Of a DNA stretch of 8,492 nt, positions 1 to 6,178 are shown piece after piece. The translations under genes and the position numbers were made by a program. The notes beneath the pieces were generated by a model. It was not told the DNA's origin, made no database searches, and worked only from the letters and a program-made list of their open reading frames with translations. Position 1 is the first letter of the stretch. Each line of letters opens with the position of its first letter. This DNA is from Legionellaceae bacterium (GTDB lineage: Bacteria; Pseudomonadota; Gammaproteobacteria; Legionellales; Legionellaceae): assembly GCA_947505025.1 (NCBI GenBank), contig CANNIJ010000069.1, forward strand, positions 1 to 8,492. The letters run 5' to 3'.

Positions 1-20
1 AGGATCAAACTCTTAAGTTT
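1..20 (-). rRNA. 16S rRNA, 5' end only
   Basis: Read on the minus strand, the first bases end in AAGAGTTTGATCCT, the universally conserved 5' end of bacterial 16S rRNA. By alignment with E. coli numbering, window position n corresponds to 16S position 21-n, so about 20 nt are present and the rest lies to the left of the window. The promoter and leader immediately upstream (positions 21-180) support a genuine rRNA operon start rather than a chance match. Confidence 0.88.
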
Positions 21-148
21 TTTTCCTATGCTAGTATCTTACAACCAGCTGCTTATTCTTTTCTACTTCTGCCTCAAAGGCAATTTAAAGCGCCCACACA
101 GTTTGTTTTCTCTGAATTTTTAATCAACATTCGCCCCGAAGGCGTGCT
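21..148 (-). promoter_or_regulatory. rRNA operon leader
   Basis: This is the transcribed leader between the rrn promoter and the mature 16S end. It contains CTGTGTGGGC (minus strand, 92-101), which matches the conserved segment found just after boxA/boxC in gammaproteobacterial rrn leaders. A short hairpin with arms CGCC/GGCG (132-144) lies near the predicted transcript start. A small GCC/GGC hairpin (71-81) may belong to the precursor-processing region. A boxA-like antitermination site is not clearly conserved; TTGATTAAAAA near 115-126 is the nearest candidate. Confidence 0.6.
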
Positions 149-152
149 GCGT

Positions 153-180
153 ATTCTACTCATCCACGAACTTATGTCAA
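153..180 (-). promoter_or_regulatory. rrn promoter (TTGACA-16-TAGAAT)
   Basis: On the minus strand a perfect -35 box TTGACA (175-180) is followed after 16 nt by TAGAAT (153-158). The bases just downstream, ACGCAGCACGCC, are GC-rich, which is typical of discriminators of rRNA promoters under stringent control. Upstream (about 181-205) is an A-rich tract, GTAAAAACTTACAAAAAG, that could act as an UP element. Transcription should begin near 145-148 and run into the 16S gene. Confidence 0.82.
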
Positions 181-253
181 CTACTTTTTGTAAGTTTTTA
201 CGTACATAATCAACTTAAGTTAAAATACAGACATTTTTATCACTTCAGGATGA

Positions 254-1243
254 TTATTCTGGCGGACCAATACACAGAGTCTTGTGTTTTCGCCCAGCAT
301 GCTCACGAACCAGCCTTGGCACCAAATAGCCCGGCAACAAGTTCTGCAGCTCATTAAAAATCTCTAAAGCTTGTTCATTTGGAAGATTGAAATGGCTGAC
401 GCCATTAACTGGGTCTAATAAATGTAAATAATAAGGCAATACCCCACAGGCAAATAAACGCTCGCTCAATGCCGCCAAGACATCCGCCTGATCATTAACG
501 CCCTTAAGTAGAACTGACTGATTCAGTAATACCAATCCTGCGGCAGCCAAATCCCTGCAAGCAGCCTCTACGGACTCATCAAGCTCTTGCGCATGATTAC
601 TATGTATAACCATGACTTTTTGCAGTTTACATCTCTGGATTGCATCCAAAAATGACGCATCGATTCTTTCCGGCAGAACCACGGGGATCCGCGTGTGAAA
701 CCTGACCGTTTTTACATGACTAATCAGCGCAAGCCGATCCAAGATCTCAATCAGGGTATTATCACTTGCAATTAATGGATCACCACCGCTCAAAATGACC
801 TCGCGCACACTTATGTCATCAGCAATGTAATCCAGTGCTGCGTTCCAACCTTTACGTCCTGGATTATTCTCTTGATAAGGAAAGTGGCGTCTAAAGCAAT
901 AACGACAATTAACCGCGCATACACCCGATATAGTCAATAGTACACGTCCAGGATATTTATGCAGCAATCCTGGAACCTGAATAACGGACAACTCACCCAG
1001 AGGATCATGTGAAAAACCTGGAGCCAGATCTAATTCAACCGCTTGAGCTAAAACCTGTAACAGCAATGGATCCAGAGGATCCCCTGGTTGCATACGTGAA
1101 GCAAAACCGCGTGGCACACGGGTTTTAAATTGTTTTTCTGATTCAATTCCAGCCAAATGCTGGGGAATATTTAAAAAATCGAGTAATTCAGCCGACGAAG
1201 CAAAACCACTAGATAACACTTTTTGCCAATTAGAATCTCGCAT
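254..1243 (-). CDS. epmB: EF-P beta-lysylation protein EpmB (radical SAM lysine 2,3-aminomutase)
   Basis: EpmB converts (S)-alpha-lysine to (R)-beta-lysine, which EpmA then attaches to elongation factor P; it is a cytosolic radical-SAM, PLP-dependent enzyme of the KamA family. The 329-residue product has the radical-SAM cluster motif CAVNCRYC (Cys109, Cys113, Cys116) followed by FRRHFPY, and the SGGDP motif at about 152-156. APGFSHDPL, LLHKYPGR, LLNQSVLL and PYYLHLLD match my recollection of E. coli EpmB, and the length is normal for the family. The start codon lies 71 bp from the divergent start of efp, which encodes the substrate, so the linkage supports the assignment. No strong Shine-Dalgarno is visible. 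No clear terminator separates the gene from the rrn promoter downstream, so some read-through is possible. Confidence 0.95.
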   Translation of the reverse strand: MRDSNWQKVLSSGFASSAELLDFLNIPQHLAGIESEKQFKTRVPRGFASRMQPGDPLDPLLLQVLAQAVELDLAPGFSHDPLGELSVIQVPGLLHKYPGRVLLTISGVCAVNCRYCFRRHFPYQENNPGRKGWNAALDYIADDISVREVILSGGDPLIASDNTLIEILDRLALISHVKTVRFHTRIPVVLPERIDASFLDAIQRCKLQKVMVIHSNHAQELDESVEAACRDLAAAGLVLLNQSVLLKGVNDQADVLAALSERLFACGVLPYYLHLLDPVNGVSHFNLPNEQALEIFNELQNLLPGYLVPRLVREHAGRKHKTLCIGPPE

Positions 1244-1263
1244 TAGTTTTCCATACTTGATAA

Positions 1264-1293
1264 ACTATATGAACCTTAACGAATTTTTAACAA
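1264..1293 (-). promoter_or_regulatory. putative epmB promoter
   Basis: On the minus strand TTGTTA (1288-1293) is followed after 18 nt by TATAGT (1264-1269), giving a sigma70-like arrangement with a predicted start about 14 nt before the epmB ATG. It sits in the 71-bp divergent spacer that must also hold the efp promoter, for which I see no convincing pair of boxes. Confidence 0.35.
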
Positions 1294-1314
1294 AATCTCA
1301 ACACCGGAGTATGC

Positions 1315-1881
1315 ATGGCACATTACAATACCAATGAATTAAAGAATGGCTTAAAAATAATGATGGATCTGGCGCCATGCACTATTATTGACTGCGAATT
1401 CGTCAAGCCCGGCAAAGGCCAGGCATTTACTCGACTAAAAACACGCAATCTCAAAACCGGACGCGTAGTGGATCGTACGCACAAAGCTAACGAAACTTTT
1501 GAAGCAGCTGATATTGTTGATATTGAAATGCAATATTTATACAGTGATGGTGAACACTGGCATTTCATGGTACCCGAGACTTTTGAACAATACGCCGTTG
1601 GCAGCGCGGGGATCGAAGAAGCAATTAAATGGCTCAAAGAGCAAGACATGTGTGTGGTTACATTATGGAATAATGAACCTATGTTGATTGCTCCTCCGAA
1701 CTTTGTAGTATTGACTATCACTGAAACCGACCCTGGATTAAAAGGTGATACGTCTGGCGGTGGTGGTAAACCCGCAACACTAGAAACCGGCGCTGTAGTC
1801 CGCGTGCCTTTATTTGTACAAAAAGGCGATGTAATTAAAGTAGATACACGTACCGGCGAATACGCTTCGCGTGTAAAATAA
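1315..1881 (+). CDS. efp: elongation factor P
   Basis: EF-P binds ribosomes stalled at consecutive prolines and promotes peptide bond formation. The 188-residue product has the normal EF-P length and three-domain pattern: an N-terminal KOW-like domain (about 1-65) and two OB folds. The loop KPGKGQAF places the modifiable lysine at residue 34, exactly where EpmA/EpmB act in E. coli. The C-terminal signature is recognisable in the segment around TLETGAVVRVPLFVQKGD and ends in GEYASRVK. GGAG at 1306-1309 sits 5 nt before the ATG. Another ATG at 1311 is out of frame. The divergent neighbour epmB encodes the enzyme making the beta-lysine for this residue. Confidence 0.97.
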   Translation: MAHYNTNELKNGLKIMMDLAPCTIIDCEFVKPGKGQAFTRLKTRNLKTGRVVDRTHKANETFEAADIVDIEMQYLYSDGEHWHFMVPETFEQYAVGSAGIEEAIKWLKEQDMCVVTLWNNEPMLIAPPNFVVLTITETDPGLKGDTSGGGGKPATLETGAVVRVPLFVQKGDVIKVDTRTGEYASRVK

Positions 1882-1920
1882 GTGCATTAGCACGTGGATA
1901 TTCAGAGGTTTGGCGTACTC

Positions 1921-2160
1921 TTATCGCCCTGGATATCCATGACTGTAACCGGTATAGAAGTAATAACGTGGGTTCCAAAAAGATGGGCCATAACCATCAT
2001 TGTAATTACCATATCCATCATAACCTACGGTATACCCAGTAAAGCCTGGATTATAATCTGCTGTGCTCGCTGGGGTAGCGTCTATATCCACAGGTTTTGT
2101 GGTTGCGCAGCCTGATAACAACACAATCAGCAGCATAACTGTTAATTTTCTCTGGCGCAT
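1921..2160 (-). CDS. small Gly/Tyr-rich lipoprotein, function unknown
   Basis: The 79-residue product begins with a classic lipoprotein signal: basic MRQRK, a hydrophobic stretch, then the lipobox LSGC with the lipidated cysteine at residue 18. Ala at mature position +2 argues against inner-membrane retention under the E. coli rule, so the outer membrane is likely. The mature part of about 61 residues is unusual: after a polar TTKPVDIDATPAST linker it is dominated by Gly and Tyr (11 Tyr and about 10 Gly in the last 46 residues) in GY/YG steps such as GYDGYGNYNDGYGP. I recognise no family. The gene converges on efp with a 39-bp gap and diverges from the phosphodiesterase gene. The signal peptide makes it a real gene rather than a chance ORF. 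Confidence 0.78.
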   Translation of the reverse strand: MRQRKLTVMLLIVLLSGCATTKPVDIDATPASTADYNPGFTGYTVGYDGYGNYNDGYGPSFWNPRYYFYTGYSHGYPGR

Positions 2161-2184
2161 AATTGTCTGCCTGTAAGTGATCTT

Positions 2185-2219
2185 ATGTTAAGTATAGAAG
2201 CAGACCTATACTTAAGCAT
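2185..2219. repeat. inverted repeat in the divergent spacer, possible operator
   Basis: TTAAGTATAG (2188-2197) and CTATACTTAA (2206-2215) are perfect 10-bp inverted arms around an 8-nt centre. The flanks ATG/CAT add three more pairs if one G is bulged. Each arm contains TATACT reading outward (plus strand 2207-2212, minus strand 2191-2196), which is a good -10 hexamer, although no matching -35 boxes are evident. The position between two divergent genes fits an operator overlapping promoters. No T-run follows, so a terminator is less likely. Confidence 0.5.
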
Positions 2220-2275
2220 GAATTATTGCTCTTTTATTATCATTAAGCACAATAATAGCCAATATTATATTTCTT

Positions 2276-2280
2276 GGAGA
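2276..2280 (+). promoter_or_regulatory. Shine-Dalgarno setting the phosphodiesterase start
   Basis: GGAGA lies 5 nt before the ATG at 2286. It overlaps the upstream in-frame TTG at 2274, so it cannot serve that codon and it favours the ATG start. Confidence 0.7.
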
Positions 2281-2285
2281 GCCGG

Positions 2286-3023
2286 ATGACATCAAACTCA
2301 AGACAAGCATTTACTATAATTGCCCATCGTGGTGACAGTGCGCATGCACCAGAAAATACTTGCGGCGCATTTCTTCAAGCTAAGAAATCTGGTGCGAGAA
2401 CTATAGAGTTTGATGTTAGATTAACTCGTGATCTTGTGCCAGTAATCTTGCATGACCGAACTTTGGAACGTACAACAAATGGAACAGGCTTGTTGCATGA
2501 AAAGATGTATGAGGAGATTAAACATCTAGATGCTGGATCTTGGTTTGCCTGCGAGTGGAGTGCGGAAAAAATACCAGCGCTAGATGAAACAATTTCTCTA
2601 TTAAAGCAACTAAATTTACATGCATATGTTGAACTATGTCCGCATAAAAGCAATGTGTTGGAAACCAGTGAAGTTGTACTTAAAGCTTTAAACCAACTAT
2701 GGACCTGGGAACCACTGCCGGTTATTTCCAGCTTTAACATACAATGTTTAGAATATGCTTTAAGGCATAGTCCACAATATCCACGCGGACTATTACTGGA
2801 TAAGTGGGCAGATAATTGGTTGCAGCTGGCGACCAAAGTTCGTTGTTCTGGACTACATTTAAATCATAAGCTTTTAACGCCAACTAGAATCAGTAAGATC
2901 AAAAATGCAGGTTATTTACTTTATGCATACACGGTCAATAACCTACAACAGGCAAAAAAACTATATGAATGGGGTGTGGATGGTATTTACAGCGATGATC
3001 CAAATATATTGCATGGCATATAG
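2286..3023 (+). CDS. ugpQ: glycerophosphodiester phosphodiesterase, UgpQ-like
   Basis: It hydrolyses glycerophosphodiesters (deacylated phospholipid head groups) to sn-glycerol 3-phosphate and an alcohol. There is no signal peptide, so it is cytosolic like E. coli UgpQ rather than the periplasmic GlpQ. From the ATG at 2286 the protein has 245 residues. GDPD motifs are clear: AHRGDSAHAPENT (His14, Arg15, Glu23), IEFDVRLT (Glu41, Asp43), LHDRTLERTTNG (His56), then DAGSWF and YVEL for the next metal-ligand glutamate. The later PRGLLLDKW, LHLNHKLL, YAYTVN and WGVDGIYSDDP closely follow the UgpQ pattern, and the length is typical. No ugp transport genes or obvious terminator are nearby. A TTG start at 2274 would add four residues but lacks a ribosome-binding site. 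Confidence 0.9.
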   Translation: MTSNSRQAFTIIAHRGDSAHAPENTCGAFLQAKKSGARTIEFDVRLTRDLVPVILHDRTLERTTNGTGLLHEKMYEEIKHLDAGSWFACEWSAEKIPALDETISLLKQLNLHAYVELCPHKSNVLETSEVVLKALNQLWTWEPLPVISSFNIQCLEYALRHSPQYPRGLLLDKWADNWLQLATKVRCSGLHLNHKLLTPTRISKIKNAGYLLYAYTVNNLQQAKKLYEWGVDGIYSDDPNILHGI

Positions 3024-3041
3024 TGTCTTGTTAACGCGCTC

Positions 3042-3104
3042 CATTATCATCCTGGTTTATAGTGTTCGGTGTTTGATTCATTATCCCCAATAGTGTCCGT
3101 ATTT
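3042..3104 (+). repeat. degenerate direct repeat beside the ISL3 relic
   Basis: Two imperfect copies run CATTATC...TAGTGTTCGGTGTTT (3042-3074) and CATTATC...TAGTGTCCGTATTT (3079-3104). The second ends two bases before the left end of the ISL3 relic. A third TAGTGT lies at 3021-3026. No gene is seen between 3024 and 3106. The meaning is unknown; it may be residue of another mobile element. Confidence 0.35.
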
Positions 3105-3106
3105 GC

Positions 3107-3127
3107 GGCTCCTCTGCGCATCTGTAG
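3107..3127 (+). repeat. left terminal inverted repeat of the ISL3 relic
   Basis: GGCTCCT followed by CTGCGCATCTGTAG (3114-3127), the 14-bp core shared exactly with the right end in inverted orientation. Confidence 0.8.
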
Positions 3128-3191
3128 GTGTTAGAACCAGCGCTAGATAAGGGTTAGAATGCGGCATCTAAATTAAAATGTCGCGGAAATA

Positions 3192-3479
3192 ATGAGTTAA
3201 ATCACCCTTCAGCTGGATATAAAATCGCCTGAAGTTGTCTCGCAACGTATTGATACTCTAGGCAATATTGTCTTTGAAGTAAAGAGTAAAAATGACCATA
3301 GTACCTGCCACAAGGGTTGTAAACCCGCGACAAAACAGAATGGACGTGCGCCAATAAGAAGGATCCGACACCTGGCGATTTTTGACCAGCCGGTCTATTT
3401 GCAAATTGTCCCTGTTCGTTATATTTGCGAACACTTTGATGACCAGTCTACGATGACACTGCCTGTTTCTAGACTTTAA
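3192..3479 (+). pseudogene. ISL3-family transposase, N-terminal fragment, broken
   Basis: The frame opens with ATG at 3192 preceded by GCGGA, meets an in-frame TAA as codon 3 (3198-3200), then runs open to TAA at 3477-3479 (95 codons). The translation resembles the N-terminal zinc-ribbon region of ISL3 transposases: LDIKSPEVVSQRIDTLG, then CHKGCKPA, RAPIRRIRHLAIFDQPVY and RYICEHFDD. The two cysteine knuckles are damaged: the first is C-x3-C (39, 43) where CHKCGK would be expected, and the second has Phe82 where a Cys is expected. Together with the early stop and the loss of the DDE catalytic domain (about 300 residues missing) this is a dead gene. A short stretch just before the right end (about 3465-3502) may be the original gene's 3' end in another frame. 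Confidence 0.72.
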
Positions 3480-3508
3480 GAGATTCGAAATTTACGCATG
3501 ATGAATTT

Positions 3509-3529
3509 CTACAGATGCGCAGAACTGCC
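3509..3529 (-). repeat. right terminal inverted repeat of the ISL3 relic
   Basis: Read inward on the minus strand it is GGCAGTT followed by CTGCGCATCTGTAG. It differs from the left end only at positions 4-6. Confidence 0.8.
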
Positions 3530-3558
3530 TAATTTGCCGTGACACCGATGGCCTTTTG

Positions 3559-3588
3559 TTGGACACTTTAGTCCTTTTATGGTATGAT
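3559..3588 (+). promoter_or_regulatory. sigma70-type promoter of the ankyrin gene
   Basis: TTGGAC (3559-3564) and TATGAT (3583-3588) are separated by 18 nt, with TG at 3580-3581 forming an extended -10 (TGGTATGAT). Transcription would start near 3595, giving a leader of about 29 nt before the ATG at 3624. The promoter lies just outside the ISL3 relic. Confidence 0.6.
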
Positions 3589-3614
3589 TTTGCTAGTTGG
3601 TATTGAATTTATTT

Positions 3615-3618
3615 AGGA
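3615..3618 (+). promoter_or_regulatory. Shine-Dalgarno of the ankyrin gene
   Basis: AGGA lies 5 nt before the ATG at 3624. The upstream in-frame TTG at 3597 has no such site and would fall almost at the predicted transcript start, so 3624 is the better start. Confidence 0.65.
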
Positions 3619-3623
3619 CTACT

Positions 3624-6056
3624 ATGCAAACAAAAGTATTGCTTAAAGCTTACGCGCAAACCGCTCAAAAACAAAGTAGACCAATGTCTGAAGACTTTAC
3701 TCTGGCGGGGCTTACGGATGAAATTTTGAAATATAATGAGGCGGATCGGCTGACTTTACTCTCTAATCTTGAACGCCATAGTTCTAGTACATATACAAAT
3801 CATCTTAATTTACTAGAAGGTCTTCACAGTGTTTTTCAATTATTGCTTGCAGCAGATATCAGTAATGATCAAAAAACAGCATTAGTTATTAAACTTATGG
3901 ATTCAATTGATGTATGCACCACTGGATTTCATGTGCGTGTTAATTCAATTTTGATTGGTTTTTTATCAGGGCCAACAAGCCTGGGTGAATTATTAGCGTT
4001 GATTCGTACCGGGATTGTAGATGTTACTGCAATACAGGCTGTTAGAGGGATGCACGACTCAGGCAATCAAGTTCATGTTTATAATCATTTTTTCACCAGA
4101 GCTGAGCAAAAATATGGAGTATTAGCCAAACTTCGCAGTGATCCATATGCTGTTGATCTACATATCCCCCGGATTGACCGGGGGTTACAGTCTGCATTCG
4201 CCTGTCAATATACGATATTTGGAATGTTAATTGAATTAGAATCCCAAATAAAGAGCGCACTTGTTATTACGGGGTACTCGGGCAAAAGAACGTTTGCAGA
4301 CGGTTATACTAGACATGAATATGATCAATTCACGGATTTTTTTCGTCGTATTTTAGATATGCCTGAACTGCATGCATCAGAATTAATGCTGCTTGATCTG
4401 GATAGTAGTGGCGTTTTCGATATAAACTGGGCTGTGGTTAAGCAACTGCTGTATACAACATTAAAGGAAAAAGAATATATTCAAGTATCTGCGCCCAACA
4501 ATGAATTGTTTAATATTTTATTCAATCAAGATCTATCTACGCTAGAAGTTACCCAAGGACTAGAACAGTTAACATATGATGCAAGTGATTTGTTTAACAG
4601 TATTTTTGCTCTTGCACAATGTATTGATTGCTTTCCATGGCTTGATCTGGAGAAGCAACAGAGATTAATTGTATTTGTGCTGCGAGTACAGCCAAGTTTA
4701 AGCGCACGTGAATACGTATATTTGGATAAATACCGAGAAATCTTTCATTTATTTCCGATTACATATGACGAGGCATTTTTCTCAACATATTGTCAACACG
4801 GGTATTTACCACTGACTACCGCAAGTAGGGTGAATGTAAAGCAATTAGTTTTTTATCTTGCACAGCTTAGTAAATTAGATAATTCTATATGGGGTAGCAT
4901 ACTATCTGCATCAATCAATTCAAGTACTCTGGCTGACTTACTTTCACCAGTTCAAAACATAGATGGTGATTGCGATTTGCTTGGTTCACTACGTAAAATT
5001 TGTATGCTAAACAAGTTAGGTTTTAACTTGAATGGATTATCTACCCAGAATCATCTGCAAAATCATTACAGTAAATCTGACGTTATAGCTGCATTATCTG
5101 TCATGGGGGTGAACTTAAAGGCTCGAGATAGATTTGGGCAAACATTAGTTCATCTGGCGGCCGAATCCTCAAATCCATTGGCCATCGAATTGATAGGCGC
5201 GCTGGATTTAAATTTATTAAATGTCGGCGATAATATTGGAATTACTCCTCTGCACGTGGCCGCCAGGAACCTGCGGGACAAAGGACCTTTGTTAGCACTA
5301 TGTAGGTTTGGAGTGGATTTAAATCCTATATCTACGCCTATAGGTAATACTCCTAGCCAGACTCCTGTGCAAATGGCTTTAGAGGAGGATATTCGTCAAT
5401 CATTAGTGATTCTTGAAATTTATACCAAATCATCTGCGGATGATCAAAGTGCAAGAGATCAATTACATGTGGAGTGCTTGAGACTTTACGACATAATTCA
5501 AGAGAATGTTACATGTCTTTCAGACATAGAATTCTCTGTATTTATGGGATCTTTAAAGACATATATACAGGATAGGTGTAAAGATACACAGATTATTTCG
5601 AGCACTAAATTATTGGATTTTAAAGATCAATTGAATGCTGCTTATTTAAATGGTGATTATAATCATGTCAAGAGAGATGATTTTTTACTTGCAGATCAGA
5701 TGATACCTTACACATCCGCACACTTCAAAGAACTACATAATTTGTTGGTTCTTAAAAGATCTCAGCTGGAATTTTTACAAGCAAACCAGCGGTCTTGTGT
5801 GAATGAATATCATTGGATTAACTATATACGTTCTACAACAATCGGTGATTGTAATAAAGCCTTGGTTTTTATTCTTGAAAGTAATCTGACTAGACCAGAT
5901 TTTCACCGGTGGCAAATGACCAGAATATTTAATTCGCCACCAGCTAGTTTTTTCAGAGGTTCAAAGCAAGATAAATTCAATCAAGAGCTGGCTAGTAGAT
6001 TAAAATATACAGCTACTGAGGATGGGCTTTTTCCTTCAGTAGTTCTCAGCCCATAG
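3624..6056 (+). CDS. large ankyrin-repeat protein, candidate secreted effector
   Basis: I do not recognise a named family for this 810-residue protein. Ankyrin repeats are visible near the middle to C-terminal part: a partial unit ending ALSVMGVNLKA (about 487-500), then DRFGQTLVHLAAES (503-535), DNIGITPLHVAARN (536-568) and a degenerate unit with NTPSQTPVQMALEE (570-600). Residues 1-480 are probably mostly helical with no transmembrane segment or signal peptide and contain a distinctive CTTGFHVRVNS stretch (98-108). The C-terminal 200 residues are hydrophilic with no known domain. The last residues, NQELASRLKYTATEDG, include some acidic residues, weakly like the E-block of Dot/Icm substrates. 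The gene has its own promoter and terminator and lies in an accessory segment between IS relics and an integrase remnant at a tRNA. A host-directed effector is an inference from ankyrin content and context; an intracellular scaffold protein is the alternative. The unbroken frame suggests it is still selected or recently acquired. Confidence 0.85.
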   Translation: MQTKVLLKAYAQTAQKQSRPMSEDFTLAGLTDEILKYNEADRLTLLSNLERHSSSTYTNHLNLLEGLHSVFQLLLAADISNDQKTALVIKLMDSIDVCTTGFHVRVNSILIGFLSGPTSLGELLALIRTGIVDVTAIQAVRGMHDSGNQVHVYNHFFTRAEQKYGVLAKLRSDPYAVDLHIPRIDRGLQSAFACQYTIFGMLIELESQIKSALVITGYSGKRTFADGYTRHEYDQFTDFFRRILDMPELHASELMLLDLDSSGVFDINWAVVKQLLYTTLKEKEYIQVSAPNNELFNILFNQDLSTLEVTQGLEQLTYDASDLFNSIFALAQCIDCFPWLDLEKQQRLIVFVLRVQPSLSAREYVYLDKYREIFHLFPITYDEAFFSTYCQHGYLPLTTASRVNVKQLVFYLAQLSKLDNSIWGSILSASINSSTLADLLSPVQNIDGDCDLLGSLRKICMLNKLGFNLNGLSTQNHLQNHYSKSDVIAALSVMGVNLKARDRFGQTLVHLAAESSNPLAIELIGALDLNLLNVGDNIGITPLHVAARNLRDKGPLLALCRFGVDLNPISTPIGNTPSQTPVQMALEEDIRQSLVILEIYTKSSADDQSARDQLHVECLRLYDIIQENVTCLSDIEFSVFMGSLKTYIQDRCKDTQIISSTKLLDFKDQLNAAYLNGDYNHVKRDDFLLADQMIPYTSAHFKELHNLLVLKRSQLEFLQANQRSCVNEYHWINYIRSTTIGDCNKALVFILESNLTRPDFHRWQMTRIFNSPPASFFRGSKQDKFNQELASRLKYTATEDGLFPSVVLSP

Positions 6057-6063
6057 TATTTTT
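6022..6063 (+). terminator. intrinsic terminator overlapping the ankyrin stop codon
   Basis: ATGGGCT (6022-6028) and AGCCCAT (6048-6054) form a 7-bp stem with a 19-nt loop, followed by AGTATTTTTC with a five-T run (6059-6063). The downstream arm runs into the TAG stop codon. The same region can form a competing hairpin, TACTGAGGA (6014-6022) with TCCTTCAGTA (6032-6041). Confidence 0.55.
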
Positions 6064-6178
6064 CATCCCTTAGTCGTGCGTGTCTATAGGGTTGTTTGCT
6101 TTACGTTCCATTGTGTGGATTGCACGCTATCATTGAACCCAATCCATAGCAATATCTGCCATCTGGGTATTCTCGCCC

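Larger units (their letters stand above)
3107..3529 (+). mobile_element. internally deleted ISL3-family insertion sequence (423 bp)
   Basis: Terminal inverted repeats at 3107-3127 and 3509-3529 match at 18 of 21 positions, including 14 consecutive identical bases, and both start GGC, as ISL3-family ends do (commonly GGCTCTT). The flanking octamers GTATTTGC (3099-3106) and TAATTTGC (3530-3537) agree at 6 of 8 positions, fitting the 8-bp target duplication typical of ISL3. Inside is only the start of a transposase (3192-3479). Family members usually exceed 1.3 kb, so most of the transposase gene has been lost and the copy is non-autonomous. Family membership comes from motif recognition. Confidence 0.78.

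Noticed and set aside
1323..1721. 132-codon open frame antisense to efp
   Set aside because: It lies wholly inside efp on the other strand, has no recognisable domain and no ribosome-binding site; efp is certain.
1882..1893. GTGC-ATTA-GCAC hairpin after efp as an intrinsic terminator
   Set aside because: The stem has only four pairs and no T-run follows on either strand.
2274..2285. TTG start adding four residues to the phosphodiesterase
   Set aside because: The Shine-Dalgarno GGAGA overlaps this codon and is correctly spaced for the ATG at 2286.
3569..3621. Inverted repeat TAGTCCT / AGGACTA spanning the ankyrin promoter and ribosome-binding site as a riboswitch-like hairpin
   Set aside because: The left arm lies upstream of the predicted transcription start, so it would not be in the mRNA; 7 bp across a 39-nt gap is weak.
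3597..3623. TTG start adding nine residues to the ankyrin protein
   Set aside because: It falls almost at the predicted transcription start, whereas AGGA at 3615-3618 is well placed for the ATG at 3624.
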